From contig CAVYEI010000002.1 of the NCBI GenBank assembly GCA_963767475.1, positions 1,364,001 through 1,428,000 on the forward strand: a DNA stretch of 64,000 bases. The letters are read 5' to 3'. The notes beneath the pieces were generated by a model. That model did no database searches. It was not told where the DNA came from and was given only the letters and a program-made list of their open reading frames with translations. Shown here one piece after another: positions 1 through 7,833 of this stretch. The stretch comes from WHSW01 sp963767475 (GTDB lineage Bacteria > Actinomycetota > Thermoleophilia > Solirubrobacterales > 70-9). Each line of letters begins with the position of its first letter. Within the stretch, counting starts at the first letter, position 1. The position numbers were made by a program, and so were the translations under genes.

Positions 1-126
1 TCGCAGCACCGTGTCGGCGTAGGAGCCCGGGCGGTCGTTGGCGCCGACGACCGCGACCGAGCGCGGTTTCAGCAGCGGACCGGGGTCGACGGCCGTGCCG
101 TCAGTGAAGGATGCGCTCGACACCAC
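1..126 (-). CDS. NDP-forming acyl-CoA synthetase, N-terminal fragment (runs off the left edge)
   Basis: Only the first ~42 codons are inside the window. From tandem GTG codons at 126/123 the reading is V-V-S-S-A-S-F-T-D-G, then LLKPRSVAVVGANDRPGSY. The 'P-R-S-V-A-V-V-G-A-x-x-R-P-G-S' pattern is the start of the CoA-binding Rossmann domain of ADP/GDP-forming acyl-CoA synthetases. The start overlaps the last ~25 bp of the upstream acyl-CoA dehydrogenase gene, so the two are probably translationally coupled. The likely role is activation of, or energy recovery from, an acyl-CoA substrate of the dehydrogenase. The domain call rests on about 35 residues. Confidence 0.7.
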   Translation of the reverse strand, partial: MVSSASFTDGTAVDPGPLLKPRSVAVVGANDRPGSYADTVLR

Positions 127-1345
127 GGCGCTCGAGCCCCCTGGCGACGATCAGCCGCTGGATCTCGCTGGTGCCCTCCCAGATCCGGTCGACGCGCAGC
201 TCGCGCAGCAGCCGCTCGGCGACGTTGGAGCGCAGGTAGCCGCGGCCGCCGAACGCCTGCACGCAGCGGTCGGCGCAGCGGTAGGCCGCTTCACTCGTGA
301 ACAGCTTCGCCATCGAGGCCTTGTGGTGGACGAGCTTCGGGTCGGCGCCCGAGTCGGCGAGCTCGGCGACGGCGAAGGTCAGCAGCCTGCCCGCCGCGGC
401 GTCGGCTGCCGAGTCGGCGAGCGGGAAGGAGACGCCCTGGTGGTCGTAGATCCGCGCGCCGCCCTGCTCGCGCTCGGTCGCCCAGGCGACCGTCTCGTCG
501 AGCAGCCGCCACATCGCGCCGCTGCAACGGGCGGCGATCCCGAGTCGCTCCTCGGTGAACCAGGAGCGCTGCAGCTCATCGCCGCCGCCGACCCCGCCGA
601 TCACGGCGCTCTCGGCCACCTCGACGTCGGTGAACCGGATCGTCGGATGGCCGTCGGGATAGTTGTGGGTAAAGGCCGGATCGTCGACGACCTCGATCCC
701 GTCGAGGTCGTGGTCGACGACGAACAGGGTCGGCAGCCGTTCGGCACCGTCGACGACGTTGGCCATCACCACGTAGACGGTGGCGTGGTCGCCGGAGGTG
801 ACGAACCACTTCTCGCCGTTGAGCCGGAAGCCGGCCTCGGTGCGCTCGGCGGTCGCCGCGATCGCCGACGGGTCGGAGCCCGCGTCGCGTTCGGTCACCG
901 CGTAGGCATCCTTGACCCCCTCGTTGTTGAGCGCCGGGCGCAGGTAGCGGTCGATCTGCTCGTCGCTCGCGTGTGCCCAGACGTTGTAGGCGTTGGGCAC
1001 GTGCCAGTGGATCGCGTTCGTGGTCCGGCCGTACTGTTCCTCGACCAGCGCCCACTCGACCCGGGTCCAGCCCTGGCCGCCGTGCTCGGCCGCGTGCAGG
1101 CCGCCGTTGAGCCCGGCCGCGATCCCCTCGCGCTTGACCGTGGCGATCGTCTCGGCCGGCAGCCGCCCGCCGAGGCGCTCGGCTTCCTGCTCCAGCGGCA
1201 TCAGCACGGCCTCGACAAACCGTCGCGCGCGAGCCTGAAGCGCTTGCTGCTCGGCCGTAAGAACCAACGTTCCGCCCGCCTCCTCGGCTTCGCCTCCGGG
1301 GGCGGCCGGGTCAGGAGGCGGCACCAGCGCAGTGTTGACGTCCAT
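101..1345 (-). CDS. acyl-CoA dehydrogenase
   Basis: A 414-aa FAD-dependent acyl-CoA dehydrogenase. Family signatures are visible: 'YAVTERDAGSDPSA' and 'GEKWFVTSGDHA' in the middle beta domain, and 'VQAFGGRGYLRSNVAERLLR' with 'IWEGTSEIQRLIVARGL' near the C-terminus. The Glu of 'WEGTSE' is at the usual catalytic-base position. ATG 1345 is preferred over upstream GTG/ATG codons because a -10 box (TAGTCT, 1359 to 1354) lies 8 nt before it. Residues 12-26 are a copy of the dispersed in-frame element PAAPGGEAEEAGGT, placed before the first helix of the fold, where it is probably tolerated. The gene is divergent from the Rieske gene and overlaps the acyl-CoA synthetase downstream. The substrate is unknown. 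Confidence 0.93.
   Translation of the reverse strand: MDVNTALVPPPDPAAPGGEAEEAGGTLVLTAEQQALQARARRFVEAVLMPLEQEAERLGGRLPAETIATVKREGIAAGLNGGLHAAEHGGQGWTRVEWALVEEQYGRTTNAIHWHVPNAYNVWAHASDEQIDRYLRPALNNEGVKDAYAVTERDAGSDPSAIAATAERTEAGFRLNGEKWFVTSGDHATVYVVMANVVDGAERLPTLFVVDHDLDGIEVVDDPAFTHNYPDGHPTIRFTDVEVAESAVIGGVGGGDELQRSWFTEERLGIAARCSGAMWRLLDETVAWATEREQGGARIYDHQGVSFPLADSAADAAAGRLLTFAVAELADSGADPKLVHHKASMAKLFTSEAAYRCADRCVQAFGGRGYLRSNVAERLLRELRVDRIWEGTSEIQRLIVARGLERRGVERILH
1262..1311 (-). repeat. dispersed in-frame 50-bp element, copy 1 (in acyl-CoA dehydrogenase)
   Basis: Read on the minus strand, this 50-bp segment is identical to the copy at 45405-45454. It encodes PAAPGGEAEEAGGT in the host frame. 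It contains an imperfect palindrome: CCGCCC near one end and GGGCGG near the other, with GGC-GAA-GCC in the centre. It ends in the palindromic AACGTT. Confidence 0.85.
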
Positions 1346-1363
1346 TGCGTCGCAGACTAACAT
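1335..1363 (+). promoter_or_regulatory. promoter of the Rieske oxygenase gene
   Basis: TTGACG (1335-1340), a 17-bp spacer, then TAACAT (1358-1363). The predicted start, near 1370, falls inside the palindromic operator at 1367-1384. The leader to ATG 1383 would be about 13 nt. Confidence 0.6.
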
Positions 1364-1383
1364 GCGATTGACTACAAGGTCAA
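1354..1383 (-). promoter_or_regulatory. promoter of the acyl-CoA dehydrogenase gene
   Basis: On the minus strand TTGACC (1383-1378), an 18-bp spacer, then TAGTCT (1359-1354). The start codon at 1345 follows about 8 nt later, so the transcript should be leaderless or nearly so. The -35 box lies within the operator palindrome. Confidence 0.55.
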
Positions 1384-1384
1384 T
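1367..1384. promoter_or_regulatory. TetR-type operator palindrome, site 1
   Basis: ATTGACTACAAGGTCAAT has perfect 6-bp arms around a 6-bp centre. It overlaps the -35 box of the ACAD promoter and the start site of the Rieske promoter, a suitable position to repress both. The same palindrome recurs at 7785-7802 beside a TetR gene; including the next G, 17 of 19 bases match. Confidence 0.7.
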
Positions 1385-2579
1385 GAGCTCCTCCACGCCT
1401 ACAGCCCTCCCCCTCGACGCCGATCAGGTCGCCCGCACGCAGGAGCCGGTCGAGCGGGCGACGATGCTGCCGCCGGCCGCCTTCGCCACAGCGGGCGTAT
1501 TCGAGTGGGAGCTCGAGAACATCTTCCGCGGCTGGGTCTGCGTCGGCCACGTCTCCGCCGTCGACGCGCCCGGCAAGTTCGTGATGCGCGAGCTCGGCCC
1601 CGACAGCGTCGTCGTGATCGGCGCCGAGGACGGGCGCCCGCGCGCCTTCCTCAACGTCTGCCGCCACCGCGGCGCGCGGATCGTCGAGGAGACGGAGGGC
1701 AAGGTCCGCAAGCGCATCCGCTGTCCCTACCACTCCTGGTCCTACGGGCTCGACGGCTCGCTGAAGGCGGCGCCGCACATGGACGAGGTCGAGGACTTCG
1801 ACTTCTCCTGCTGGGGCCTGATGCCCGTCCGGCTCGCCGTCGTCGGCGGGCTGGTGATGATCGACCTCTCCGGCGAGGCGCCCGAGATCGACCAGCACAT
1901 CGGCGAGCTCGCCGGGCACCTCGATCGCTACCGGCTGGCCTCGCTCGACCGCGCTTCGGCGATCTCCTACGAGGTAGACGCGAACTGGAAGGGAATCGCC
2001 GAGAACTACAACGAGTGCCTCCACTGCCCCGGCGTCCATCCGGAGCTGAACGCGCTCAGCGACTACATGAGCGGTGTCGAGGTCGAGGGCGAGGGCGCCT
2101 GGTGCGGTGGCTCGATGACGCTGCGCGAGGGCCACGCGACGATGGCCCTGGAGAACGGCAACGGCCACACGAACGGCCGCCCGCCGATCGAGGGCCTCGG
2201 TCCCGACGAGATCGACTCGGTCGTCTACCTGGCGCTGTTCCCGAACGCGCTCGTATCGCTGCACCCCGACTACGTGATGCTCCACACCCTGTGGCCGCGG
2301 GCGGCCGACCGCACCGACGTGATCTGCGAGTGGTTCTTCGAGCCCGCGACGATCGCCGCGGACGACTTCGACCCCAGCGACGCGGTCGGCTTCTGGGACA
2401 CGGTCAACAAGCAGGACTGGTACGTGTGCGAGCTGACGCAAAAGGGGGTGCGCACACGTGGATACACGGCCGGGCGCTACTCGGCCGAGGAGATCGACGT
2501 GCACGCCTTCGACCTGATGGTCGCCGACCGCTACATGGAGGCGCTGCGCGAGCCGAGCCAGGTGAGCGACCGCTCCTGA
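1383..2579 (+). CDS. Rieske [2Fe-2S] aromatic-ring/quaternary-amine-type oxygenase, alpha subunit
   Basis: A 398-aa oxygenase alpha subunit. The N-terminal Rieske domain has both cluster motifs, 'NVCRHRGARI' (C-x-H) and 'RCPYHSWSYGLDG' (C-x-x-H). The C-terminal catalytic domain has 'AENYNECLHCPGVHPEL', carrying the 2-His-carboxylate iron ligands. Such enzymes are alpha-3 oxygenases that take electrons from a separate ferredoxin reductase, not seen here. The NY-x-ECLHCP-x-x-HP form resembles the group acting on choline/betaine-like substrates as well as ring hydroxylases; the substrate is inferred only. ATG 1383 is chosen from the promoter position; ATG 1362 and GTG 1332 are alternatives. The gene is divergent from the ACAD and shares its operator. 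Confidence 0.9.
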   Translation: MSSSTPTALPLDADQVARTQEPVERATMLPPAAFATAGVFEWELENIFRGWVCVGHVSAVDAPGKFVMRELGPDSVVVIGAEDGRPRAFLNVCRHRGARIVEETEGKVRKRIRCPYHSWSYGLDGSLKAAPHMDEVEDFDFSCWGLMPVRLAVVGGLVMIDLSGEAPEIDQHIGELAGHLDRYRLASLDRASAISYEVDANWKGIAENYNECLHCPGVHPELNALSDYMSGVEVEGEGAWCGGSMTLREGHATMALENGNGHTNGRPPIEGLGPDEIDSVVYLALFPNALVSLHPDYVMLHTLWPRAADRTDVICEWFFEPATIAADDFDPSDAVGFWDTVNKQDWYVCELTQKGVRTRGYTAGRYSAEEIDVHAFDLMVADRYMEALREPSQVSDRS

Positions 2580-2675
2580 ACCGGGCCTGGGCGTGCGTTG
2601 GCCCCGTTCACGGTTGCAACCGTGGCGCCGGGGGCAGATACTTCCCGGATCGCAATCGACCGCCGGGAGGGCACC

Positions 2676-3137
2676 ATGGGTTCGCTGTCGAGAAAGCTGT
2701 TGACGACGCTGCTGGCCGGGGCAGCGCTGACCCTGTTGACGGGGGCGTTCGGTGCCGGTGGCGCAGCGGCCTCGACCAAGGTCAAGGGCAAGGTCCACGC
2801 CTGCGTGATCAAGAAGGGCGAGGACAAGGGGCTGATGCGCTTCGCGCCCAAGGGCAAGTGCAAGCGCGGCGAGAAGAAGCTGACCTGGAACAAGCGCGGC
2901 AAGCGCGGCAAGCGCGGGCCGGCGGGCGCGAACGACGGCGCCGGTGGCGGTGCCCAGACCGGCGAGCTGGAGGCGACCGTCGCCGCTCTGTGCAGCCAGG
3001 TGACCGCGGTGACGAGCCAGTTGAACTCGTTCGAGACCGTGCTCTCGGGACTCGGCCTGTCGGGCCTCATTCCCCCCGGGCTCGGACTCACGGTTCCCGA
3101 GCTGCCGGCACCGCTGGCGCCGTTCAGCTGCCCGTAG
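2676..3137 (+). CDS. small secreted basic protein with a short collagen-like stretch
   Basis: A 153-aa protein with a signal peptide (residues ~1-32: MGSLSRKL, hydrophobic core, 'AGGAAAS'). The mature N-terminus has the pattern 'K-G-K-V-H-A-C-V-I-K-K-G', then 'GKCKRGEKKLTWNKRG' and a short G-x-x run 'GKRGKRGPAG'. The C-terminal ~60 residues are hydrophobic and Pro/Gly-rich and end in Cys-Pro. ATG 2676 follows GGGAGGG with suitable spacing; the longer upstream reading frame is not needed. Proteins with this 'CV-K-KG...G-KC-K-GE' head are frequent in Thermoleophilia, but I know no function for them. Monocistronic, convergent with the next gene. Confidence 0.7.
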   Translation: MGSLSRKLLTTLLAGAALTLLTGAFGAGGAAASTKVKGKVHACVIKKGEDKGLMRFAPKGKCKRGEKKLTWNKRGKRGKRGPAGANDGAGGGAQTGELEATVAALCSQVTAVTSQLNSFETVLSGLGLSGLIPPGLGLTVPELPAPLAPFSCP

Positions 3138-3138
3138 C

Positions 3139-3966
3139 TCAGCGGCGGATCAGCGGCTCGAATCGCTTGATCACGTTGAAGTAGCGCACAGGAGCCGAGC
3201 GCACCAGGAGCGCCATCACCGCCGCGTCGGGGCCGACCATGATCCGGTCCTTGCCCTTCTCGACGCCCTTGTGGATGATCTCCGCGGCCCGATCGGGAGA
3301 GGTCCGGGCGACGCGGGCGAAGTCGCGCTCGAGCTCGGCCTTGTCGGTGCCGCCGCGGTCGTCGACGTGGAAGCGGGAGTTGGCGACGATGCTGGTTGCG
3401 ATGCCGCCGGGGTGCACGGTGATCGCGTCGACCCCGCTCTCGCGCAGCTCGTGGCGCAGCGACTCGGTGTAGCCACGGACCGCGAACTTGGAGGCGCAGT
3501 AGGCGCTCTGCGTCGGCCAGCCGATCATCCCGAAGATGCTGGAGACGTTGACGATCGCGCCCTCGTCCTGGTCGAGCAGGATCGGCAGGAAGGCGCGGGT
3601 ACCGTGGACGACGCCCCAGAAATTGACGTCGAAGACCCACTCGTCGTCCTCGGGGGAGCCGTCGGCGGCGCGCTGGGAGACCGTCACCCCGGCGTTGTTG
3701 ACGACCGCCCCGATCGGCGCCGGCGCCCACTCGCGCACCGTGGCCGCGAACGCCATCTGCCCCTGACGATCGCGGACGTCGAGCTTGCGCGCCAGCACCT
3801 CGCCTCCGATCGTCTCCGCGGTCCGCGCCAGTCCCTGCTCGTCGGCGTCGCAGATCGCGACCGGGCAGCCGTGGCGCGCGAGCCGCTGGGCGAGCGCGCG
3901 CCCGATCCCCGAGCCGGCGCCGGTGATCACCGCCGTGCGTCCCGAGAGTTGTCGTCTATTCGACAT
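3139..3966 (-). CDS. short-chain dehydrogenase/reductase
   Basis: A classical SDR of 275 aa. The cofactor motif 'TGAGSGIG' is at residues ~15-22, followed by the 'NNAG' motif, the catalytic Ser in 'VNVSSIFG' and Tyr/Lys in 'SAYCASKFAVRG'. 'CDAD' at the end of beta-2 favours NAD over NADP. ATG 3966 is preferred because TATCAT (3978-3973) lies 6 nt upstream, giving a leaderless start. Its position between the Rieske gene and the amidohydrolase suggests it oxidises an alcohol intermediate of the same pathway, but that is inference. Confidence 0.9.
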   Translation of the reverse strand: MSNRRQLSGRTAVITGAGSGIGRALAQRLARHGCPVAICDADEQGLARTAETIGGEVLARKLDVRDRQGQMAFAATVREWAPAPIGAVVNNAGVTVSQRAADGSPEDDEWVFDVNFWGVVHGTRAFLPILLDQDEGAIVNVSSIFGMIGWPTQSAYCASKFAVRGYTESLRHELRESGVDAITVHPGGIATSIVANSRFHVDDRGGTDKAELERDFARVARTSPDRAAEIIHKGVEKGKDRIMVGPDAAVMALLVRSAPVRYFNVIKRFEPLIRR

Positions 3967-4027
3967 CAAACGATGATACATTCCGCGGCGTCATCGATTC
4001 GTCACCGTGCCGAAAGGACGGTAGGCC

Positions 4028-5947
4028 ATGTCGTCTTTGCTCGCAGTGGTCGCAAACGATCCACCGGCGGCCGGCGCCGAGCTCGGCCAGGTGGTGATCG
4101 CGACCGGCGGCGCCCTGGTGATGACCGCGATCCTGGTCTGGATCGGGACCGCCTACCGCAGCGGCCGTGGCGGGCTGCTCGAGTGGGTCGACCGGACCTC
4201 GCGCTCGATCGGGGGGCTGCCGGGGTGGGCGGGCGCCCCCGCACTGCTGGCCCTCGTGACCCTGGTTCCGGCGCTCTTCGGCCTCGCCTGGGACGAGTCG
4301 TTTCACATCGACGACGGCCGCGATCCCGGGCCGCTCGCCAATCCCTCGCACTACCTCTTGCTCGCAGGGCTGTTCGGGATCTTCGCCGCCGGCTGGATCG
4401 CGGTCGTCGCCACGCCGCGCGGTAAGCGGCCGAGCCCCTCGGCGATCCGGATCAGCGAGACCTGGTACGCGCCGGTCGGTGGCCTGCTCACCCTCGGCGC
4501 CGCCGGATTCGCGCTGCTCGGCTTCCCGCTCGACGACGTCTCACACCGGCTCTTCGGCCAGGACGTGACCCTCTGGGGCGCGACCCACCTGATGATGATG
4601 TCGGGGGCGGTGATCTCGGTGCTCGGGATCGTCGTCCTGCTGGCGGAGGGACGCGCGGCCGTGCGGATGGAGCGTGCCGCCGGCGACGTGCCGGCCGCCG
4701 CGCCCGTGCCCGGGTGGCTGCGGCCGGTCGAGCCGCTGCTGCGGATCGTCGGCTCGCACCGGTTCCGGATCATGCTCGCCGCCGGCGGCATCCTCGGGGC
4801 GCTCTCGATCTTCCAGGGCGAGTTCGACTACGGGGTGCCGCAGTTTCGCCTGCTCTTCCACCCGGTGCTGATCGCCTTCGCCGCCGGTGTGGCGCTGACC
4901 ATGGCCCGGCTGCTCGCCGGCCGCGGCGGGGCGCTGGTCGCGGTCGCCTTCTATCTCGTCCTGCGGATCCCGATCACGGCGCTCGTCGCCGGGCCCTTCG
5001 GCGGCTCGGTCGACCACTTCCCGCTCTATATCGCCGAGGCGTTGCTGGTCGAGGCCGTCGCCCTGATCGGCGCGCCGCGCGAGCGTCCCTACCGCTTCGG
5101 CGTGCTGGCGGGAATCGCGGTCGGCAGCATCGGCGTCGTCGCCGAGTACGGCTGGTCGCACGTCTGGATGCCGCTGCCATGGCCCTCGCAGATGCTCGGT
5201 GAGGCGATCGCGCTCGGGATCGTGGTCGGTGTCGCCGGCGGGCTGATCGGAGCGTTTGCGGCCTGCGCGCTTCTCGGGCGCGGCGATCTCGTCGCCCCGG
5301 TGCGCGGCTGGGGCGCGGCCGCCGCCGGCCTGGCGGTGGTCGCGGCGGTGTTCGTCTACCTCGGCCACACCACGGCTCCCGACGCGACGGCGCGGGTGAC
5401 GCTCGCCGACACCCCCGGCGCGGGTCCGCGCGAGGCCGTGGCCACGGTTCGCTTCGACCCGCCGGAGGTAGCCCGCGACCCGGACTGGCTCTACACCGTC
5501 GCCTGGCAGGGAGGAGAGCCCGTCCGCACGGAGCCGCTGCGCCAGATCGCCCCCGACGTCTACCGCAGCGCGCCGCTGCCGGTCTCGGGCACGTGGAAGA
5601 GCTCGATCCGCCTCCAGCGGGGCGACCGGATGGGTGCGATCCCCGTCTTCGCGCCCGCGGACACCGCGATTCCGGCGGCTGAGATCCCCGCTCCCCCAAG
5701 CTTCGCCCGGCCGCTCGGCGACGACCGCGCGCTGCTCCAGCGTGAGCGTAAGCAGGGCGTCCCGGAGTGGGGCGTGATCGCCTTCGGCCTCGGGGTCGCG
5801 GCCTGTGTGCTCGCGCTCCTGATCGCCGCCGGCGCCGCCCTCCTGCGGGTCGCGGCCGCCGGCCCGCCGATTGCGCGAGCAGGACGGGAGTCGCCGCTGC
5901 CGTCGGCCGCGGCAACGCCCCCGGTCGCGCGTCTCGGAGTCCGCTAA
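4028..5947 (+). CDS. polytopic membrane protein of unknown function with His/Asp motifs
   Basis: A 639-aa protein with about a dozen hydrophobic segments, a ~150-residue polar region (about 460-600) and a final transmembrane helix. Two motifs at membrane boundaries stand out: 'WDESFHIDDGRDPG', followed by 'NPSHYLLL', and 'LDDVSHRLFGQDVTLWGATH', followed by 'LMMM'. Clustered His and Asp at helix ends often bind metal; that is inference. The soluble part near residues 475-550 looks like a beta-sandwich exposed outside the cell. ATG 4028 follows AAAGGACGG. It overlaps the convergent amidohydrolase by 4 bp. I do not recognise the family. Confidence 0.8.
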   Translation: MSSLLAVVANDPPAAGAELGQVVIATGGALVMTAILVWIGTAYRSGRGGLLEWVDRTSRSIGGLPGWAGAPALLALVTLVPALFGLAWDESFHIDDGRDPGPLANPSHYLLLAGLFGIFAAGWIAVVATPRGKRPSPSAIRISETWYAPVGGLLTLGAAGFALLGFPLDDVSHRLFGQDVTLWGATHLMMMSGAVISVLGIVVLLAEGRAAVRMERAAGDVPAAAPVPGWLRPVEPLLRIVGSHRFRIMLAAGGILGALSIFQGEFDYGVPQFRLLFHPVLIAFAAGVALTMARLLAGRGGALVAVAFYLVLRIPITALVAGPFGGSVDHFPLYIAEALLVEAVALIGAPRERPYRFGVLAGIAVGSIGVVAEYGWSHVWMPLPWPSQMLGEAIALGIVVGVAGGLIGAFAACALLGRGDLVAPVRGWGAAAAGLAVVAAVFVYLGHTTAPDATARVTLADTPGAGPREAVATVRFDPPEVARDPDWLYTVAWQGGEPVRTEPLRQIAPDVYRSAPLPVSGTWKSSIRLQRGDRMGAIPVFAPADTAIPAAEIPAPPSFARPLGDDRALLQRERKQGVPEWGVIAFGLGVAACVLALLIAAGAALLRVAAAGPPIARAGRESPLPSAAATPPVARLGVR

Positions 5948-7767
5948 ACCCCAGCGGAGCGATGCACGATGCGGCCGTCGACCATCGTCAGCCGCGCCGT
6001 CGTCTTCGAGACCTTCTTCAGCGGCACCTCGAGCAGGTCGCGGTCGGCGACCACCAGGTCGGCGGCCAGCCCGGGCACCAGCCGGCCGCTGAGGCCCTCC
6101 TGGTGGAGCTGGTAGGCGCTGTTGCGGGTGTGCATGGCCAGGGCGGCGCGAAGGCTGATTCCCTGGCCCTTGAACAGCGGCTTGGGATCGCCGGCGTAGA
6201 CCTCGTCCGCCGTGCGGTTGACCGCCATCTCGATCTGGCGGAAGGGCAGCAGCGGGTCGACAGGCCAGTCGCTGCCGCCGCACAGCAGCGCGCCCGCCCT
6301 GCGCAGCGACCCGGACGGGTAGACGTTGCGGTAGCGCTTCGGGCCGAGGTAATCGCGCAGGCGATCGACGGTGTAGCTGTCGCGCTCGGCCCACTGCATC
6401 TGCATGCTCGGGAGCACGCCGAGCTTGGCAAAGCGCGGGAAGTCGGCCGGGTCGATGAGCTCGAGGTGGGTGATCGTGTGCCGGTGGTCGCTGCGCCCGT
6501 TGGCGGCGATCGCGGCCTCGAAGCTGTCGAGTGCCGAGCGCACGGCGCGGTCGCCGATCGCGTGCACGTGCACCTGCCAGCCCGCCTTGTCGGCGGCGGC
6601 AATCGCTGCTTTGGCGACGGCGGGGGGCCAGTAGGTGGGCCCGCGATCCTTGCCGGCGACCCAGTTCGGTTCGTCCTCGCTGCCGTTGTTCACCAGGTAG
6701 GGCTTCAGCAACGCCGCGGTCTGGGTCGGGTACTCGATCACGCCGTCGAAGAACATCTTCAGGTTGTCGATCACGAACTGCGGACGGCCGTAGGTCGAGC
6801 GCAGGGCCTCGACCCGGGCCAGCATCGCCGCCGGATCGGCGGCCTCCTTGGCGTCGACACGAAGGGCGAGGTGCGGGCGGACCGGAAGCGGTCCCCTGTC
6901 GGCGAGCGCCGCGAGCGCGGCGAGCTCGCTCTCGCCGACCGACGCGTGCAGGCAGGTGGTGATCCCGGCCTGCGCCATCAACTCATATCCGGCGGCGAGC
7001 GCGTCGGCATTCTGCTCCGCGGTCGGCGGCGGGATCAGGCCGGTGACCAGGCCGATCGCGTTGTCGAGCAGGATTCCGGTGGGCTCGTTGCCGGGCCCGC
7101 GCCGGATCTCACCGCCCGCCGGGTCTGCGGTCGAAGAGTCGATCCCGGCCAACGCCAGCGCCCGCGAGTTGGCGAGCGCGATGTGGCCGTCGATCGAGAT
7201 CACGACCACCGGGCGCTGGGTCGGCAACTGATCGAGGTCGGCCTTGGTCGGCAGCTTTTCCATCGACGTGGCGTCCCAGAGCGAGACCTTCATCCAGCCG
7301 TCGGGCTCGCGGTCGGTGCTTCGGGCGAGCAGTCGCGCGATCCTTTTCACGAACTGGTCGAGGTCGAGGATCGCGTAGTTGAGGCTCGGGTTGGTGAGCT
7401 GCTGGCCGCCGGAGAAAGGGTGGCTGTGGCCGTCGTGGATCCCGGCCATCACGGTCGCGCCGGCGGCGTCGATGACCTCGGTCTGCGGACCGACACTCGC
7501 CTGTACGTCCGCGTCCGAGCCGACCGCGATCAGCTTGCCGCCGGCGACCGCGACAGCGGTCGCCTTGCCGGCCGCACCGTCGAGCGAGAGCACGCGGCCG
7601 CCGACGATCGCCGTCTCGGCCGTGACCAGGCCGCGCCGGCGACCGAGTGCCAGGCCCGGCCGCGCCACGGCTGCCGCTCCGGCGACCGCGGCGCTGCGCT
7701 TGACGAACGAGCGCCGCGAGATCGGGGTCCGGCGCGAGAGGCCGAAGCTGCTGTTCGGGTCGGGCAC
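5944..7767 (-). CDS. Tat-exported amidohydrolase family 3 protein (YtcJ-like)
   Basis: A 607-aa metal-dependent hydrolase. The N-terminus carries a twin-arginine signal, 'SRRSFVKRSAAVAGAAAVA', so the folded enzyme should be exported. The amidohydrolase core shows the first metal motif 'DGHSHPFSGG' (H-x-H), later 'HAIGDRAV', 'THLELID', and the Asp of 'CGGSDWPVDP'. The C-terminus ('DLVVADRDLLEVP') returns to the small beta domain. The YtcJ group hydrolyses amide-like or cyclic imide bonds, often with unknown substrates. It starts at GTG 7767, divergent from TetR 7834, and operator site 2 lies between them. Confidence 0.9.
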   Translation of the reverse strand: MPDPNSSFGLSRRTPISRRSFVKRSAAVAGAAAVARPGLALGRRRGLVTAETAIVGGRVLSLDGAAGKATAVAVAGGKLIAVGSDADVQASVGPQTEVIDAAGATVMAGIHDGHSHPFSGGQQLTNPSLNYAILDLDQFVKRIARLLARSTDREPDGWMKVSLWDATSMEKLPTKADLDQLPTQRPVVVISIDGHIALANSRALALAGIDSSTADPAGGEIRRGPGNEPTGILLDNAIGLVTGLIPPPTAEQNADALAAGYELMAQAGITTCLHASVGESELAALAALADRGPLPVRPHLALRVDAKEAADPAAMLARVEALRSTYGRPQFVIDNLKMFFDGVIEYPTQTAALLKPYLVNNGSEDEPNWVAGKDRGPTYWPPAVAKAAIAAADKAGWQVHVHAIGDRAVRSALDSFEAAIAANGRSDHRHTITHLELIDPADFPRFAKLGVLPSMQMQWAERDSYTVDRLRDYLGPKRYRNVYPSGSLRRAGALLCGGSDWPVDPLLPFRQIEMAVNRTADEVYAGDPKPLFKGQGISLRAALAMHTRNSAYQLHQEGLSGRLVPGLAADLVVADRDLLEVPLKKVSKTTARLTMVDGRIVHRSAGV

Positions 7768-7784
7768 GACGCCATCTTCGCATG

Positions 7785-7802
7785 ATTGACCACAAAGTCA
7801 AT
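7785..7802. promoter_or_regulatory. TetR-type operator palindrome, site 2
   Basis: ATTGACCACAAAGTCAAT has the same 6-bp arms as the site at 1367-1384, with centre CACAAA against TACAAG. It lies between the divergent amidohydrolase and TetR genes and overlaps the -35 region of the TetR promoter (-10 TAGGCT at 7822-7827, 6 nt before ATG 7834). This arrangement fits autoregulation. Confidence 0.7.
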
Positions 7803-7833
7803 GGGTCGCCGTCGGCACGAGTAGGCTCGCCGG

